64,000 nt of DNA from Arthrobacter sp. SLBN-112 (GCF_030944625.1 NZ_JAUSXY010000001.1:310001-374000), one strand, 5' to 3'; positions 8,899-21,958 are shown, counted from the first letter of the stretch. Numbers and translations: made by a program. The notes: a model not told the origin generated them from the sequence alone.

Positions 8899-9106
8899 GT
8901 GACGGGAGAGTCCTCCCGGCGAAACACCGGGCAGGCGCCGTAGGAGCAAATCCTCCCCAGGAATCTCTCAGGCCCCCGTACCGTCATGGCGAGGCGACTC
9001 TGGAAAGCAACCAGGCTTGTGCCTGGTTCACCGACGGTGCAAGCGGTCCCCTGCCAAGAGCAGGCAACGCGGAATCTCTCAGGTCCAATACAGAGCGGGG
9101 AGGAAC
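8899..9106 (+). ncRNA. Tandem glycine riboswitch in the gcvP leader
   Basis: Aptamer I (about 8899-8980) shows GTGACGGGAGAGTCC, GGCGCCGTAGGAGCAAATCC and GGAATCTCTCAGGCCC. Aptamer II (about 8986-9103) shows CGACTCTGGAAAGCAACC, CACCGACGGTGCAAGCGG and GGAATCTCTCAGGTCC, then CAGAGCGGGGAGG. It is nearly the mirror of the leader at 8404-8595. In known gcv operons glycine binding switches the operon on. The coding start follows about 48 nt later. Confidence 0.95.
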
Positions 9107-9153
9107 CCATCCCATGCCGTGCCATCTTTGGCCGGCCAGAACTGGAGTTCCTC

Positions 9154-12036
<2,883 letters not shown>

Positions 12037-12037
12037 C

Positions 12038-13174
12038 ATGTCTGAGAACTACACCGCCCTTTATGAGCAGCACAAGAAAGCCGGGGCCTCCTTCACGGAC
12101 TTCGGCGGCTGGCAGATGCCGCTCAAGTACAGCTCGGAGCTCGCCGAACACCACGCCGTCCGCAAGGCCGCCGGCCTGTTTGACCTCTCCCACATGGGCG
12201 AAGTCTGGGTCACCGGCCCCGACGCCGCCGCCTTCCTGGACTACGCCCTGGCCGGGAAACTCTCCGCAGTAGCGGTGGGCAAAGCGAAGTACTCGCTGAT
12301 CTGCGATGCCGACGGGGGCATCATCGACGACCTCATCACCTACCGCCGCCCGTCTCCGGAAGACCGCGTGGACACGTACCTTGTGGTGCCCAATGCGGGC
12401 AACGCAGCTGTTGTGGCGAAGGAACTCCTGGAACGCTCCGCCAACTTCAACGTCACCGTGGAGGACGCCTCTGCGGAGACCTCGCTGATTGCCGTGCAGG
12501 GACCGAATTCCGAGGCGATCCTCCTGAAGCTGGTCCCCGCCGAACAGCACGCACTGCTCACGGAGCTGAAGTACTATGCGGCCGTCGAGGTGGAAATTAA
12601 CGGGCAGGACCTGCTCGTGGCCCGCACCGGCTACACGGGCGAGGACGGCTTCGAAATCTACGTTCCCAACGAGGACGCGCCCGGCCTGTGGGAGGCGCTG
12701 CTGGAAGTCGGCGCCGGCCAGGGGCTCATCCCCGCCGGGCTCGCCTGCCGCGACTCGCTCCGCCTCGAAGCCGGGATGCCGCTCTACGGCAACGAACTCT
12801 CCCGCTACGGCAACGCGTACGCGGCCGGCCTGGGTCCCGTGGTGTCGCTGGCGAAGGAGAGCGATTTCGTCGGCAAGGAAGCCTTGGCTGCGATCAAGGC
12901 CGCCGGAGTCGGGTCAACCATCGGGCAGAAGCTGGTGGGCCTCAAGGGCGCCGGCCGCCGCGCCGCACGTGCCCACTACCCCGTCCTCAAGGACGGCACC
13001 CTTGTGGGCGAAGTGACCTCCGGCCAGCCCTCCCCCACCCTCGGCTACCCCATCGCCATGGCCTACGTCGACGTCGAATTCGCCGCCCCCGGCACCGAGC
13101 TCGACGTAGACCTGCGCGGCAAGGCCGAGCGGTTCGAAGTAGTAGCTCTCCCGTTTTATAAGCGCCAAAAGTAG
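12038..13174 (+). CDS. gcvT: Glycine cleavage system aminomethyltransferase, T-protein
   Basis: 378 aa. Releases ammonia from aminomethyl-lipoyl-GcvH and forms 5,10-methylene-tetrahydrofolate. Family marks: FTDFGGWQMPLKY, AAGLFDLSHMGEV, LIAVQGPNSEAIL, ARTGYTGEDGFEIYVP and CRDSLRLEAGMPLYGNE. The ATG is one base after the gcvP TGA, so the genes are coupled. The 236-bp gap that follows, before gcvH, holds two inverted copies of a repeat family and is unusually long for this operon. Confidence 0.97.
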   Translation: MSENYTALYEQHKKAGASFTDFGGWQMPLKYSSELAEHHAVRKAAGLFDLSHMGEVWVTGPDAAAFLDYALAGKLSAVAVGKAKYSLICDADGGIIDDLITYRRPSPEDRVDTYLVVPNAGNAAVVAKELLERSANFNVTVEDASAETSLIAVQGPNSEAILLKLVPAEQHALLTELKYYAAVEVEINGQDLLVARTGYTGEDGFEIYVPNEDAPGLWEALLEVGAGQGLIPAGLACRDSLRLEAGMPLYGNELSRYGNAYAAGLGPVVSLAKESDFVGKEALAAIKAAGVGSTIGQKLVGLKGAGRRAARAHYPVLKDGTLVGEVTSGQPSPTLGYPIAMAYVDVEFAAPGTELDVDLRGKAERFEVVALPFYKRQK

Positions 13175-13200
13175 CCAGACTTCGGGACGGGCAGGCCCCA

Positions 13201-13251
13201 GTCTCCACGCGTGCTGCTCCTTCGTCGCTTTGACGCACGCTTTCGGAAACC
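13201..13251 (-). repeat. Repeat copy A1 of the gcv-operon repeat family
   Basis: Read on the minus strand: TTTCCGAAAGCGTGCGTC, a variable middle AAAGCGACGAAGGAGC, then AGCACGCGTGGAGA. It shares both ends with copies at 13283-13357, 15155-15230 and 15405-15456, and points away from copy A2 with about 30 bp between them. Confidence 0.7.
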
Positions 13252-13282
13252 GCGGCCAGCCTGGCCCTCGGAGGTGGTGGGG

Positions 13283-13357
13283 CATCCGGAAGCGTGCGTC
13301 TAAGGGAGCGTCACGTCCGCGCAGCGGGCGTCTACGCGACCGAGCACGCGGAGGATG
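13283..13357 (+). repeat. Repeat copy A2 of the gcv-operon repeat family
   Basis: Starts ATCCGGAAGCGTGCGTC, has a longer middle (TAAGGGAGCG to CGCGACCG) and ends AGCACGCGGAGGATG. Over about 73 bp it matches the inverted copy at 15155-15230 with only a few mismatches. Confidence 0.8.
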
Positions 13358-13410
13358 TCCTGGCACCTCCGCCCCCGACCACAACAGGTTTTGAAAGATA
13401 AGGAAAGATC

Positions 13411-13790
13411 ATGAGCAAAGTTGTTTCTGAACTGAAGTACTCCGCCGAGCACGAATGGGTTGCCGTTGACGGGGCCGGTCCTGCGGGGATCGGGATTTCC
13501 GCCGTCGCCGCCGATGCCCTGGGCGACATCGTGTACGTGGACCTGCCCGAGGTCGGCTCCACCGTGACCGCCGGTGAGACCTGCGGCGAGGTGGAATCCA
13601 CCAAGTCCGTCTCGGACCTCTACGCACCCGTCACCGGTGAAGTGGTGGAAATCAATGAGGGCGTGGTGACGGACCCTGCCCTGATCAACAGCGATCCCTA
13701 TGGCGCCGGCTGGCTGTTCAAGGTGGCCGTCACCGAGGAAGGCCCGCTGCTTTCCGCCGAAGAATACGCAGCAGCGAACGGCGGCGAACT

Positions 13791-13794
<4 letters not shown>
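13411..13794 (+). CDS. gcvH: Glycine cleavage system H-protein (lipoyl carrier)
   Basis: 127 aa, the standard size. It carries the aminomethyl intermediate on a lipoyl-lysine between GcvP, GcvT and the lipoamide dehydrogenase. The lipoylation motif [20 protein letters not shown] is intact with Lys 65, and the N-terminus KYSAEHEWV is typical. An AAGGAAAG ribosome site precedes the ATG. The TGA overlaps the GTG of glyA (GTGA), so glyA is translationally coupled. A lipoyl synthase gene further down the series could supply the cofactor chemistry. Confidence 0.97.
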
Positions 13795-15116
<1,322 letters not shown>

Positions 15117-15154
15117 GTGCTTGGGCTCTGGCCACCTTGGCCCGGTGGGACCGG

Positions 15155-15230
15155 CATCCTCCGCGTGCTCGGTCGCGAGGACGCCCGCTGAGCGGACGTG
15201 TCGCTCCCTTAGACGCACGCTTCCGGATAC
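15155..15230 (-). repeat. Repeat copy B1 of the gcv-operon repeat family
   Basis: On the minus strand GTATCCGGAAGCGTGCGTCT, AAGGGAGCGACACGTCCGCT, then CGACCGAGCACGCGGAGGAT. Near-identical to copy A2 in the gcvT-gcvH gap but inverted. Confidence 0.8.
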
Positions 15231-15404
15231 CGGTTCCACAGGGGCTTCGGTCCGTCGCCTTGGGTATGGCTCGGCTCGGGTCTGCCGTCGGTCAGGGGCG
15301 GGATGCGGACTACCTGCGTTTTTGTCTTCCCGGCCTATCCGATCGTGTATGTGGTCTGCTTGTTTGCCTTGTGGCTGTGGTGACGGACCCGGGGTGGGTG
15401 GGGG
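15231..15404. other. Central part of the 406-bp glyA-sdaA gap, no gene seen
   Basis: No frame with a ribosome site and normal composition was found on either strand. It separates the outward-facing repeat copies B1 and B2. It is less C-rich than the flanking genes. Confidence 0.45.
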
Positions 15405-15456
15405 ATTCCGGAAGCGTGCGTCAGAGGCGAGGAACGAGCCAGCACGCGGAGGAATT
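15405..15456 (+). repeat. Repeat copy B2 of the gcv-operon repeat family
   Basis: ATTCCGGAAGCGTGCGTC, middle AGAGGCGAGGAACGAGCC, end AGCACGCGGAGGAATT. Same ends as the other three copies with a short middle like A1. It lies about 65 bp before sdaA. Confidence 0.75.
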
Positions 15457-15522
15457 CCGCAGCCGCCCACCCAAGCCCGGCCACCATCAACCGAACCACA
15501 GTTTTAGTTAGGAATACCCGTT

Positions 15523-16962
15523 ATGGCTGTTGGAGTTTTTGACCTGTTTTCGATCGGGATTGGCCCCTCTAGTTCTCATACTGTGGGGCCGATGCGGGCT
15601 GCTGCCGTGTTTGCGGAGGAGTTGAGGGCTTCGGGTGTGCTGGCTGGGGTGGCTCGGTTGCGGGTGGATTTGTATGGGTCGTTGGCGGCGACGGGGCATG
15701 GGCATGGGACGATGACGGCGATCTTGTTGGGGTTGGAGGGGTTTCATCCGGAGTTGATCCTGCCCGGGGAGGTGGAGGAGCGGTTGGCCGCGATCGCGGA
15801 GACCGGGGTCCTGAACCTCGCCGGCGCAGTCCCGCTGCCCTATGGGGTGGCGGATATGGTGTTGCGGCCGTTGACGGTGTTGCCGCGGCACACGAACGGG
15901 ATGACGTTCACGGTCACGGACGCCGCGGGTGCGGTGGTGCATGCGGCGACGTTCTTCTCGGTCGGTGGCGGGTTCATCGTCCGGGAGGGTGAGGAGGACG
16001 CGGCGCAGCAGGAACTGGAGGAATCCAAGAAGGAGCTCCCGTTGCCGTTCCGGACCGCCGCGGAACTCCTGGAACATTGCGCGGTGACCGGGCTGGGCAT
16101 CGCGGACGTGATGCTCGTGAACGAAAAAACCTCCCGCACGGAGGAGGAGATCCGGGCCGGGCTGCTGCACATCTGGTCCGTGATGGAAGCCTGTGTGGCG
16201 ACCTCGCTGACGCGCCAGGGGGTGTTGCCGGGCGGGTTGAAGGTCCGCCGCCGCGCCCCGGACTGGTTTGAGCGGTTGAAGAAGGAAACCGCCGACGGCA
16301 GGGACACGGACCAGGACGCGGGCTGGGACGCGGGCCCGTACGACCCTCGGTATTGGCAGGAGTGGGTTAATTTGGTGGCGTTGGCGGTGAACGAGGAGAA
16401 CGCCTCCGGCGGCCGGGTGGTCACCGCCCCGACGAACGGGGCGGCCGGGATCATCCCGGCGGTGTTGTTCTACGCCCTGCACTTCGCCCCCGGGATGGAC
16501 AAAGCCACCGCCGCGGACCGGGACGACGTTGTCGTGAAGTTCCTGCTGGCCGCGGGCGCGGTCGGGGTGCTCTACAAGGAACAGGCCTCGATCTCCGGGG
16601 CCGAGGTCGGCTGCCAGGGCGAGGTGGGGTCCGCGTCCTCGATGGCCGCGGCCGGCCTGGCCGAGGTGATGGGCGGGACCCCGGCGCAGGTGGAAAACGC
16701 CGCGGAAATCGCGATGGAACACAACCTGGGCCTGACCTGCGACCCGATCGGCGGGCTGGTCCAGGTCCCCTGCATCGAACGGAACGCGATCGCCGCCGCG
16801 AAAGCGATCAACGCCGCCAAGATGGCGCTCTGGGGCGACGGCACCCACCGCGTCTCCCTCGACGAAGTCATCATCACCATGCGCGAAACCGGCAAAGACA
16901 TGTCCTCCAAATACAAAGAAACCGCCATGGGCGGCCTCGCCGTCAACGTCGTCGAATGCTGA
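15523..16962 (+). CDS. sdaA: L-serine ammonia-lyase (iron-sulfur, single-chain)
   Basis: 479 aa, the size of single-chain bacterial L-serine dehydratases. Deaminates serine to pyruvate with a [4Fe-4S] cluster. The opening [20 protein letters not shown] is diagnostic, and the C-terminal half has [20 protein letters not shown] and [16 protein letters not shown], which carry the cluster cysteines. It closes a glycine-to-serine-to-pyruvate route behind glyA. AGGA lies in front of the ATG. The first 250 bp use TTG, GGG, GCG and CAT codons heavily, unlike gcvP/glyA, while the last third is strongly C-ending. This may mark a different origin or recombination. Confidence 0.96.
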   Translation: MAVGVFDLFSIGIGPSSSHTVGPMRAAAVFAEELRASGVLAGVARLRVDLYGSLAATGHGHGTMTAILLGLEGFHPELILPGEVEERLAAIAETGVLNLAGAVPLPYGVADMVLRPLTVLPRHTNGMTFTVTDAAGAVVHAATFFSVGGGFIVREGEEDAAQQELEESKKELPLPFRTAAELLEHCAVTGLGIADVMLVNEKTSRTEEEIRAGLLHIWSVMEACVATSLTRQGVLPGGLKVRRRAPDWFERLKKETADGRDTDQDAGWDAGPYDPRYWQEWVNLVALAVNEENASGGRVVTAPTNGAAGIIPAVLFYALHFAPGMDKATAADRDDVVVKFLLAAGAVGVLYKEQASISGAEVGCQGEVGSASSMAAAGLAEVMGGTPAQVENAAEIAMEHNLGLTCDPIGGLVQVPCIERNAIAAAKAINAAKMALWGDGTHRVSLDEVIITMRETGKDMSSKYKETAMGGLAVNVVEC

Positions 16963-16967
16963 CCCGG

Positions 16968-16990
16968 GATTCGGCAAGCTCAACCAACGG
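16968..16990 (+). repeat. Diverged copy of the TTCGACAAGCTCAACCACC repeat
   Basis: GATTCGGCAAGCTCAACCAA continuing CGG, in the short sdaA-lipA gap a few bases after the sdaA stop. Two or three mismatches to the copies in gcvP and at 50148-50167. Confidence 0.55.
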
Positions 16991-17017
16991 CAAGACCACG
17001 AACAAAGGAACACGATA

Positions 17018-18031
17018 ATGACATTGGCACCCGAGGGCCGGAAGATGCTGCGGATCGAGCAGCGCAATGCTGCCGTTCCGGTGGAGCGGAAGCCGGAATG
17101 GATCAAGGCCAAGGTCCAGATGGGCCCGGAGTTCGTCGGGCTGAAGAACCTGGTCAAAAAAGAAGGCCTGCACACCGTCTGCGAGGAAGCCGGCTGCCCG
17201 AACATCTTCGAATGCTGGGAAGACAAGGAAGCGACCTTCCTGATCGGCGGCTCCGAATGCACCCGCCGCTGCGACTTCTGCCAGATCGACACCGGCAAAC
17301 CCTCCCCCGTGGACATGTTCGAACCCACCAAAGTGGCCCGCTCCGTCCAATCCATGCAACTCCGGTACGCCACCGTCACCGGCGTCGCCCGCGACGACCT
17401 CGCAGACGAAGGCGTCTGGCTCTACGCCGAAACCGTCCGCAAAATCCACGAACTGAACCCCGGCACCGGCGTCGAACTGCTCATCCCGGACTTCTCCGGC
17501 AACCCCGACCACATCAAGGCGATCTGCGACTCCAAACCCGAAGTCTTCGCCCACAACGTCGAAACCGTCCCCCGGATCTTCAAACGGATCCGCCCCGCGT
17601 TCCGCTACGACCGCTCCCTGGACGTCATCACCCAAGGCCGGAACCTGGGCATGGTCACCAAATCCAACCTCATCCTGGGCATGGGCGAAACCCGCGAGGA
17701 AATTTCCGAAGCCCTCCGCGACCTCCACCAGGCAGGCTGCGACCTGATCACCATCACCCAATACCTCCGCCCCTCCGAACGCCACCTGCCCGTGGACCGC
17801 TGGGTCAAACCCCAGGAATTCGTGGACCTCCAGCACGAAGCCCAGGAAATCGGCTTCCTCGGCGTCATGTCCGGCCCCCTGGTCCGCTCCTCCTACCGCG
17901 CCGGCCGCCTCTGGGCCACCGCCATGCGCAAAAAAGGCCGCGACATCCCCGCCGAACTCGCCCACATCGCCGACGGCATCCAAGACTCCGGCACCACCCG
18001 CCAGGAAGCCAGCACCCTCCTCGCCGGGTAA
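17018..18031 (+). CDS. lipA: Lipoyl synthase
   Basis: 337 aa radical-SAM enzyme that inserts two sulfurs into octanoyl-lysine on H/E2 proteins. The auxiliary cluster motif [12 protein letters not shown] (Cys 55, 60, 66) and the radical-SAM motif CTRRCDFC (Cys 81, 85, 88) are intact, as is the C-terminal RSSY. It lies 55 bp after sdaA and is co-oriented with gcvPTH-glyA-sdaA, which fits lipoylation of GcvH. Many actinobacteria keep another lipA beside lipB, so this may be a pathway-dedicated copy; the window cannot show that. Codons are very strongly C-ending. Confidence 0.96.
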   Translation: MTLAPEGRKMLRIEQRNAAVPVERKPEWIKAKVQMGPEFVGLKNLVKKEGLHTVCEEAGCPNIFECWEDKEATFLIGGSECTRRCDFCQIDTGKPSPVDMFEPTKVARSVQSMQLRYATVTGVARDDLADEGVWLYAETVRKIHELNPGTGVELLIPDFSGNPDHIKAICDSKPEVFAHNVETVPRIFKRIRPAFRYDRSLDVITQGRNLGMVTKSNLILGMGETREEISEALRDLHQAGCDLITITQYLRPSERHLPVDRWVKPQEFVDLQHEAQEIGFLGVMSGPLVRSSYRAGRLWATAMRKKGRDIPAELAHIADGIQDSGTTRQEASTLLAG

Positions 18032-18089
18032 TCCCCTACGGGGTTTGGGCCGGCTCAACCGCAGTGGTTGTGGCGGCCGGAGACGCCCC

Positions 18090-18095
18090 TAAACT
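18090..18095 (+). promoter_or_regulatory. -10 box (TAAACT) of a leaderless transcript
   Basis: TAAACT ends exactly 6 nt before ATG 18102 with no Shine-Dalgarno between, so the MFS gene probably has its own leaderless promoter and does not depend on the gcv operon. Confidence 0.5.
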
Positions 18096-18101
18096 GGGCC
18101 T

Positions 18102-19412
18102 ATGCCCACGCCCAAAGCCTTGCGGCCGTTTGCCCATCGCGAATACCGCGTGCTGATCGCGGCCCTGGCCATCTCGATTTTCGGGTCGGGCATGTGGGCC
18201 GTGGCCACGGTCTACCAGGTGATCCACCTGGGCGGCGGCCCGCTGGACCTCTCCCTGGTGGCGGCCGCCGGCAGCGTTGGCCTGGTGGCCTTCGTCCTGG
18301 CCGGCGGGATCGCGGCCGACCGTGTTCCCCAACGGCGCCTCATCATCGCCGTGGAGGGCGCCAACCTCGCCGTAATCGCCGCCGTCAGCGGGCTGGCGAT
18401 GGCCGGCTGGCTGGAATTGTGGCACCTGGCGGTGGGCGCGTTCGTGCTGGGGGTCGGCGCCGCCTTCTTCTTCCCCGCGTACTCGGCCATCCTGCCTCGC
18501 ATCCTTCCGCCGGAGGACCTCCTGGCGGCCAACGGCATGGAGGGGTCCATGCGGCCGGTCCTGCAACAGGCGGCGGGCCCCGCGGCAGCCGGTGTCCTGG
18601 TGGCAGCGCTCTCGCCGTCGCACGCAGTGACGGCAGTTGCCGGCTGCCACTTCGCGGCCTTCGTCATCCTGAACTTCCTGCGCACCCAAGAACGCCCGGG
18701 TGCGGGCGGCGAAGGCGGGGAGAGTGCGGAAGGCGCGGAACGTCGTCGTCAATCCTTCCTCCGGGATCTGCGCGAGGGCGTGGGCTACACCGTGCGCACG
18801 CCCTGGCTCCTGTGGACCCTGCTGTGGGCCTGCATCTCCGTGCTGTTCCTGATAGGACCCATCGAGGTGCTGCTGCCTTTCGTGGTCCGCGACCAGCTTG
18901 ACGGCGATTCAAGCGCGTTCGGGTTCCTGCTCGCCATCATGGGCGTCGGCGCTGCCCTCGGCTCGCTGCTCACCGCGTCCTTCCGGCTGCCGCGGCGGTA
19001 CCTCACGGTGATGATGGTGTCCTGGGGCGCAGGCAGCCTTCCGCTGGCAGCTATCGGAGTGACGGACAACTTCTGGGCGATCGGCGCGGCCCTGTTCGTG
19101 TTCGGCGCCACCGGCAGCGTCGGCATGGTCATTTGGGGCACTCTGCTGCAACGGCGCGTCCCGCCGCACCTCCTGGGAAGGATTTCCAGCCTGGACTTCT
19201 TTGTGTCGCTGGCCCTGATGCCGGTATCCATGGCACTGGCAGGACCGGCGGCGGAAGTGCTGCCCATCTGGCTGATCTTCCTGGTGGCCGGCGGCGTGTG
19301 CCCCCTCATGGCGGCAGTGGCCATGGCTGCCGCCAAAATGCCTCACGACGAACTCGCACATCCGCTCGACGCCGTGCCTCAGGTGGAACAGCCGACGACG
19401 GCAGGAGACTAA
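18102..19412 (+). CDS. MFS transporter (MFS_3-like, probable drug or metabolite efflux)
   Basis: 436 aa with about 12 hydrophobic segments and the halves joined by a short polar stretch (RTQERPGAGGEGGESAEGAE). The N-terminal FGSGMWAVATVYQVIHLGGG, GGIAADRVPQRR between segments 2 and 3, and NGMEGSMRPVLQQAAGPAAA resemble the enterobactin-exporter/MFS_3 branch. Substrate unknown. Start set by the leaderless -10 box. The stop lies in a hairpin, and the convergent GH65 reading frame runs through its last 500 bp in antisense. Confidence 0.88.
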   Translation: MPTPKALRPFAHREYRVLIAALAISIFGSGMWAVATVYQVIHLGGGPLDLSLVAAAGSVGLVAFVLAGGIAADRVPQRRLIIAVEGANLAVIAAVSGLAMAGWLELWHLAVGAFVLGVGAAFFFPAYSAILPRILPPEDLLAANGMEGSMRPVLQQAAGPAAAGVLVAALSPSHAVTAVAGCHFAAFVILNFLRTQERPGAGGEGGESAEGAERRRQSFLRDLREGVGYTVRTPWLLWTLLWACISVLFLIGPIEVLLPFVVRDQLDGDSSAFGFLLAIMGVGAALGSLLTASFRLPRRYLTVMMVSWGAGSLPLAAIGVTDNFWAIGAALFVFGATGSVGMVIWGTLLQRRVPPHLLGRISSLDFFVSLALMPVSMALAGPAAEVLPIWLIFLVAGGVCPLMAAVAMAAAKMPHDELAHPLDAVPQVEQPTTAGD

Positions 19413-21821
19413 GGCGGCGGGGCACCGCCGTCTCCTCCCGCCGTCGGACGCGTCCTGCGTGCCCGGCAGGCCGCCTAACTGTTGCCGCGCACCACGGGGG
19501 ATGCTCGCGGTCGGCAGGCCGCTGGGAAAGACCGTTGGCGCGGGAACGGCCACCGGTTCCAGCCGAACCTGCACGGGCTGCGCCGCCACGAGGACGCGTT
19601 GGCCCCGGACGTCAACTTCCAGGGGCTCGCCCTCCTGGACGGTGAGGGCGATGGAACCGGACGCGAGCTGGACCAGCAGCAGGCGCCCCTTGATCTTCAA
19701 GTGGAAGGCCAACGCGTCCCATTCTGCGGGCAGGCGCGGATCGAAGAACGGCACCGGCCCCTGGTCCCGCATACCGGCGAAGCCGCACACCAGCGAGCTC
19801 CACACGCCGCCCGTGGACGCGATATGGACGCCGTCGATCGTGTTGCCGTGCGTGTCGTCCAGGTCGATGAACGCGGCACTGGTGAAGTGGTCCAGGGCTT
19901 CCTTCGAATACCCCACCTCGGCTGCCATGATCCCTTGCACGCAGGCAGAGAGGGTGGAATCGCCGGTGGTGATCGGATCGTAGAAGTCGAAGGCCCGCTG
20001 CTTCTCCTGGGCCGTGAAGTCCTGCCACTGGAGGAACATGGCCAGGACCGTGTCCGCCTGCTTGAGGACCTGGTGGCGGTAGATCACCAGCGGGTGGAAG
20101 TGCAGCAGCAGGGGGTACTTTGACCGCGGCGTGGTCCAGTCCCACGCTTCCAGAGTCATGAAGTCGTTGTCCTGGGAGTGCACCTGCATCCGGGTGTCGA
20201 ACGGCAGCTGCATCCGGCTGGCTGCGGCCTGCCACAGCTGGCGCTCCTCCTGCGTGATTTCGGGGTGTTCCAGCGCCGCAGCGGCACGCAGGTTGAAGCG
20301 GGCCATCACGTTGGTATAGAGGTTGTCGTTCACCACGGCCGTGTACTCGTCGGGGCCGGTGACACCGTGGATGTGGAAGAGCCCGTCCTTGCCGAAGAAG
20401 CCCAGGGAGATCCACATCCGGGCGGTCTCGATCAGGAGTTCAGCGCCCATCCCGTCCCGGAACGCCGCATCGCCGGTAGCCCAGAGGTACCGGTTGGTGG
20501 CGAACGCAATCGCTGCCGCGATGTGGAACTGGGCCGTTCCGGCAGCGTAATAGGCACTTGCCTCGAGCCCGTTGATGGTACGCCACGGGAAGAGCGCACC
20601 ATCCACGCTCAGCTCCTTGGCCCGGATCTTTGCCTCTGGAAGCATGCCGTGGCGGAACTCCAGCACCTGCCGCGCGCCGTCGGGATTTGTGTAGGTGAGG
20701 TAGGGCAGCAGGTACACCTCCTGGTCCCAGAAGTAGTGCCCCTCGTAGCCGGAGCCGGTCACGCCCTTGGCAGGGATGCCGGCAACGTCGGCGCGTGCCG
20801 TGGCCTGGGCCAGCTGGAACAGGTTCCAGCGGATGGCCTGCTGCAACCCGGGGCTGCCGCCGCCCACAACTATGTCTGACGTGGCCCAGTAGCCGCGGTA
20901 ATGGGCCATGCTCTCGGCAAAGATCTCGTTGACCGGGCGGAGGGCTTCCTCGGCCACAGCTGCTGCGTCGACGCCGGGGTCCTGGACGGGACGGCCGGCG
21001 GCGTAGCTGACACTCTTTTCCAGCCGGAAGGGCTCGTCCGGGTCCACTGCCAGGACATAGCGGACGCTGCTGTCGTCCTGGTCCACCAGGGTTTCGAAGG
21101 GCTGGTGCCCCGCGGAGGTCCAGTGGTCCACGGCCAGGCCCACGCGTTGCTTGGATTCGGCGGCCTCCCAGGACAGGCGCAGCGAACCGTCGCCGCCATC
21201 AAGGCGCACCGGGAGCAGCACGCGTCCGGCGTGGCGGCCGGACCGTCGCGGATCGTGCACGGAGTGGTCTTCCACCGGCTGGTCCTGGCGGTTGATGACC
21301 TGTGAGGTGACGTCCAGCGAGACCTGCCGGTCCGTGGCCACCTCGAGCGAGATGCCGAGGCAGCCGCGGGACTCGAAGCCCACGGCGCGCCGTTCGGTGG
21401 TGGTCACGGCAGCCCCGGACCGGCACTGCCAGGTGATGCGGCATTCATACATTCCGGTGGAGAAGTCAACGGTTCGGCGGTATTCCAGGACCTCGGACTC
21501 GGCGAGGCTGAGGGTTTCGCCGTCCACCACCACCGCGAAGTTGTTGGCGTCCGGAATGTAGAGGATGCGCTGCCCGGTCCGGGCGAACCCGAAGGCGTTT
21601 TCCGCGTGCTTGATGTCCCAGATTTCGTGCAGGCCGTTGATGAAGCTGCCCGGCAGCCCGGCGTCTGCTGCCGCCCAGTGGGCGCCGCGGATGCCCAGGT
21701 GCCCGTTTCCGAGCGCAAACAGTGTCTCGAGGGTTCCCGCGTCACCTGCCTCATGGCGGGTTTCAACGAGTTGCCAGGGGGTGTCGGGGAACCGTTCGCG
21801 GTCCGCGGTGATGACTGCCAT
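18909..21821 (-). CDS. Glycoside hydrolase family 65 phosphorylase (maltose/trehalose/kojibiose type) with anomalous C-terminal read-through
   Basis: Inverting disaccharide phosphorylase family: alpha-glucoside plus phosphate gives beta-glucose 1-phosphate. The ATG at 21821 has AAAAGGA upstream; the frame is open further upstream but that part is not GH65-like. Residues 1 to about 775 align well by eye: TLFALGNGHLGIRGAHW, GYEGHYFWDQEVYLLPYL, and the general-acid motif HGVTGPDEYTAVVND (Glu about 492). After residue about 780 the frame has no stop and continues about 190 codons into Arg/His/Gly-rich sequence that is antisense to the MFS gene. Normal members are about 750-800 aa, and a TAG in another frame lies at 19475-19477, so a lost stop or an indel is likely. 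The adjacent beta-phosphoglucomutase supports the reaction. Exact sugar unknown. Confidence 0.88.
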   Translation of the reverse strand: MAVITADRERFPDTPWQLVETRHEAGDAGTLETLFALGNGHLGIRGAHWAAADAGLPGSFINGLHEIWDIKHAENAFGFARTGQRILYIPDANNFAVVVDGETLSLAESEVLEYRRTVDFSTGMYECRITWQCRSGAAVTTTERRAVGFESRGCLGISLEVATDRQVSLDVTSQVINRQDQPVEDHSVHDPRRSGRHAGRVLLPVRLDGGDGSLRLSWEAAESKQRVGLAVDHWTSAGHQPFETLVDQDDSSVRYVLAVDPDEPFRLEKSVSYAAGRPVQDPGVDAAAVAEEALRPVNEIFAESMAHYRGYWATSDIVVGGGSPGLQQAIRWNLFQLAQATARADVAGIPAKGVTGSGYEGHYFWDQEVYLLPYLTYTNPDGARQVLEFRHGMLPEAKIRAKELSVDGALFPWRTINGLEASAYYAAGTAQFHIAAAIAFATNRYLWATGDAAFRDGMGAELLIETARMWISLGFFGKDGLFHIHGVTGPDEYTAVVNDNLYTNVMARFNLRAAAALEHPEITQEERQLWQAAASRMQLPFDTRMQVHSQDNDFMTLEAWDWTTPRSKYPLLLHFHPLVIYRHQVLKQADTVLAMFLQWQDFTAQEKQRAFDFYDPITTGDSTLSACVQGIMAAEVGYSKEALDHFTSAAFIDLDDTHGNTIDGVHIASTGGVWSSLVCGFAGMRDQGPVPFFDPRLPAEWDALAFHLKIKGRLLLVQLASGSIALTVQEGEPLEVDVRGQRVLVAAQPVQVRLEPVAVPAPTVFPSGLPTASIPRGARQQLGGLPGTQDASDGGRRRRCPAALVSCRRRLFHLRHGVERMCEFVVRHFGGSHGHCRHEGAHAAGHQEDQPDGQHFRRRSCQCHGYRHQGQRHKEVQAGNPSQEVRRDAPLQQSAPNDHADAAGGAEHEQGRADRPEVVRHSDSCQRKAACAPGHHHHREVPPRQPEGRGEQRAEGSADAHDGEQEPERA
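19404..19435 (+). terminator. Hairpin overlapping the MFS stop codon
   Basis: GGAGAC, TAA (the stop, as a bulge), GGCGG, loop CGGGGCA, CCGCC, GTCTCC. Stable and GC-rich, but without a U run, so terminator function is tentative. Confidence 0.4.
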
Positions 21822-21958
21822 GGTGGGGATCCTTTTGGCCTTGCCGGGTGCCGCCGGGGGCGGGCACGAGGTATTCGGGGGAAATGCGCTGCTCGGATTG
21901 GTGCCACGTTGGGGTGGCGGCACCGGTTGCCCGGAGGCGGGGGGCGGGCAACACCGGA

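Noticed and set aside
18029..18047. CCCC-TAC-GGGG-TTT hairpin after lipA as a terminator
   Set aside because: Only a 4-bp stem; too weak to call.
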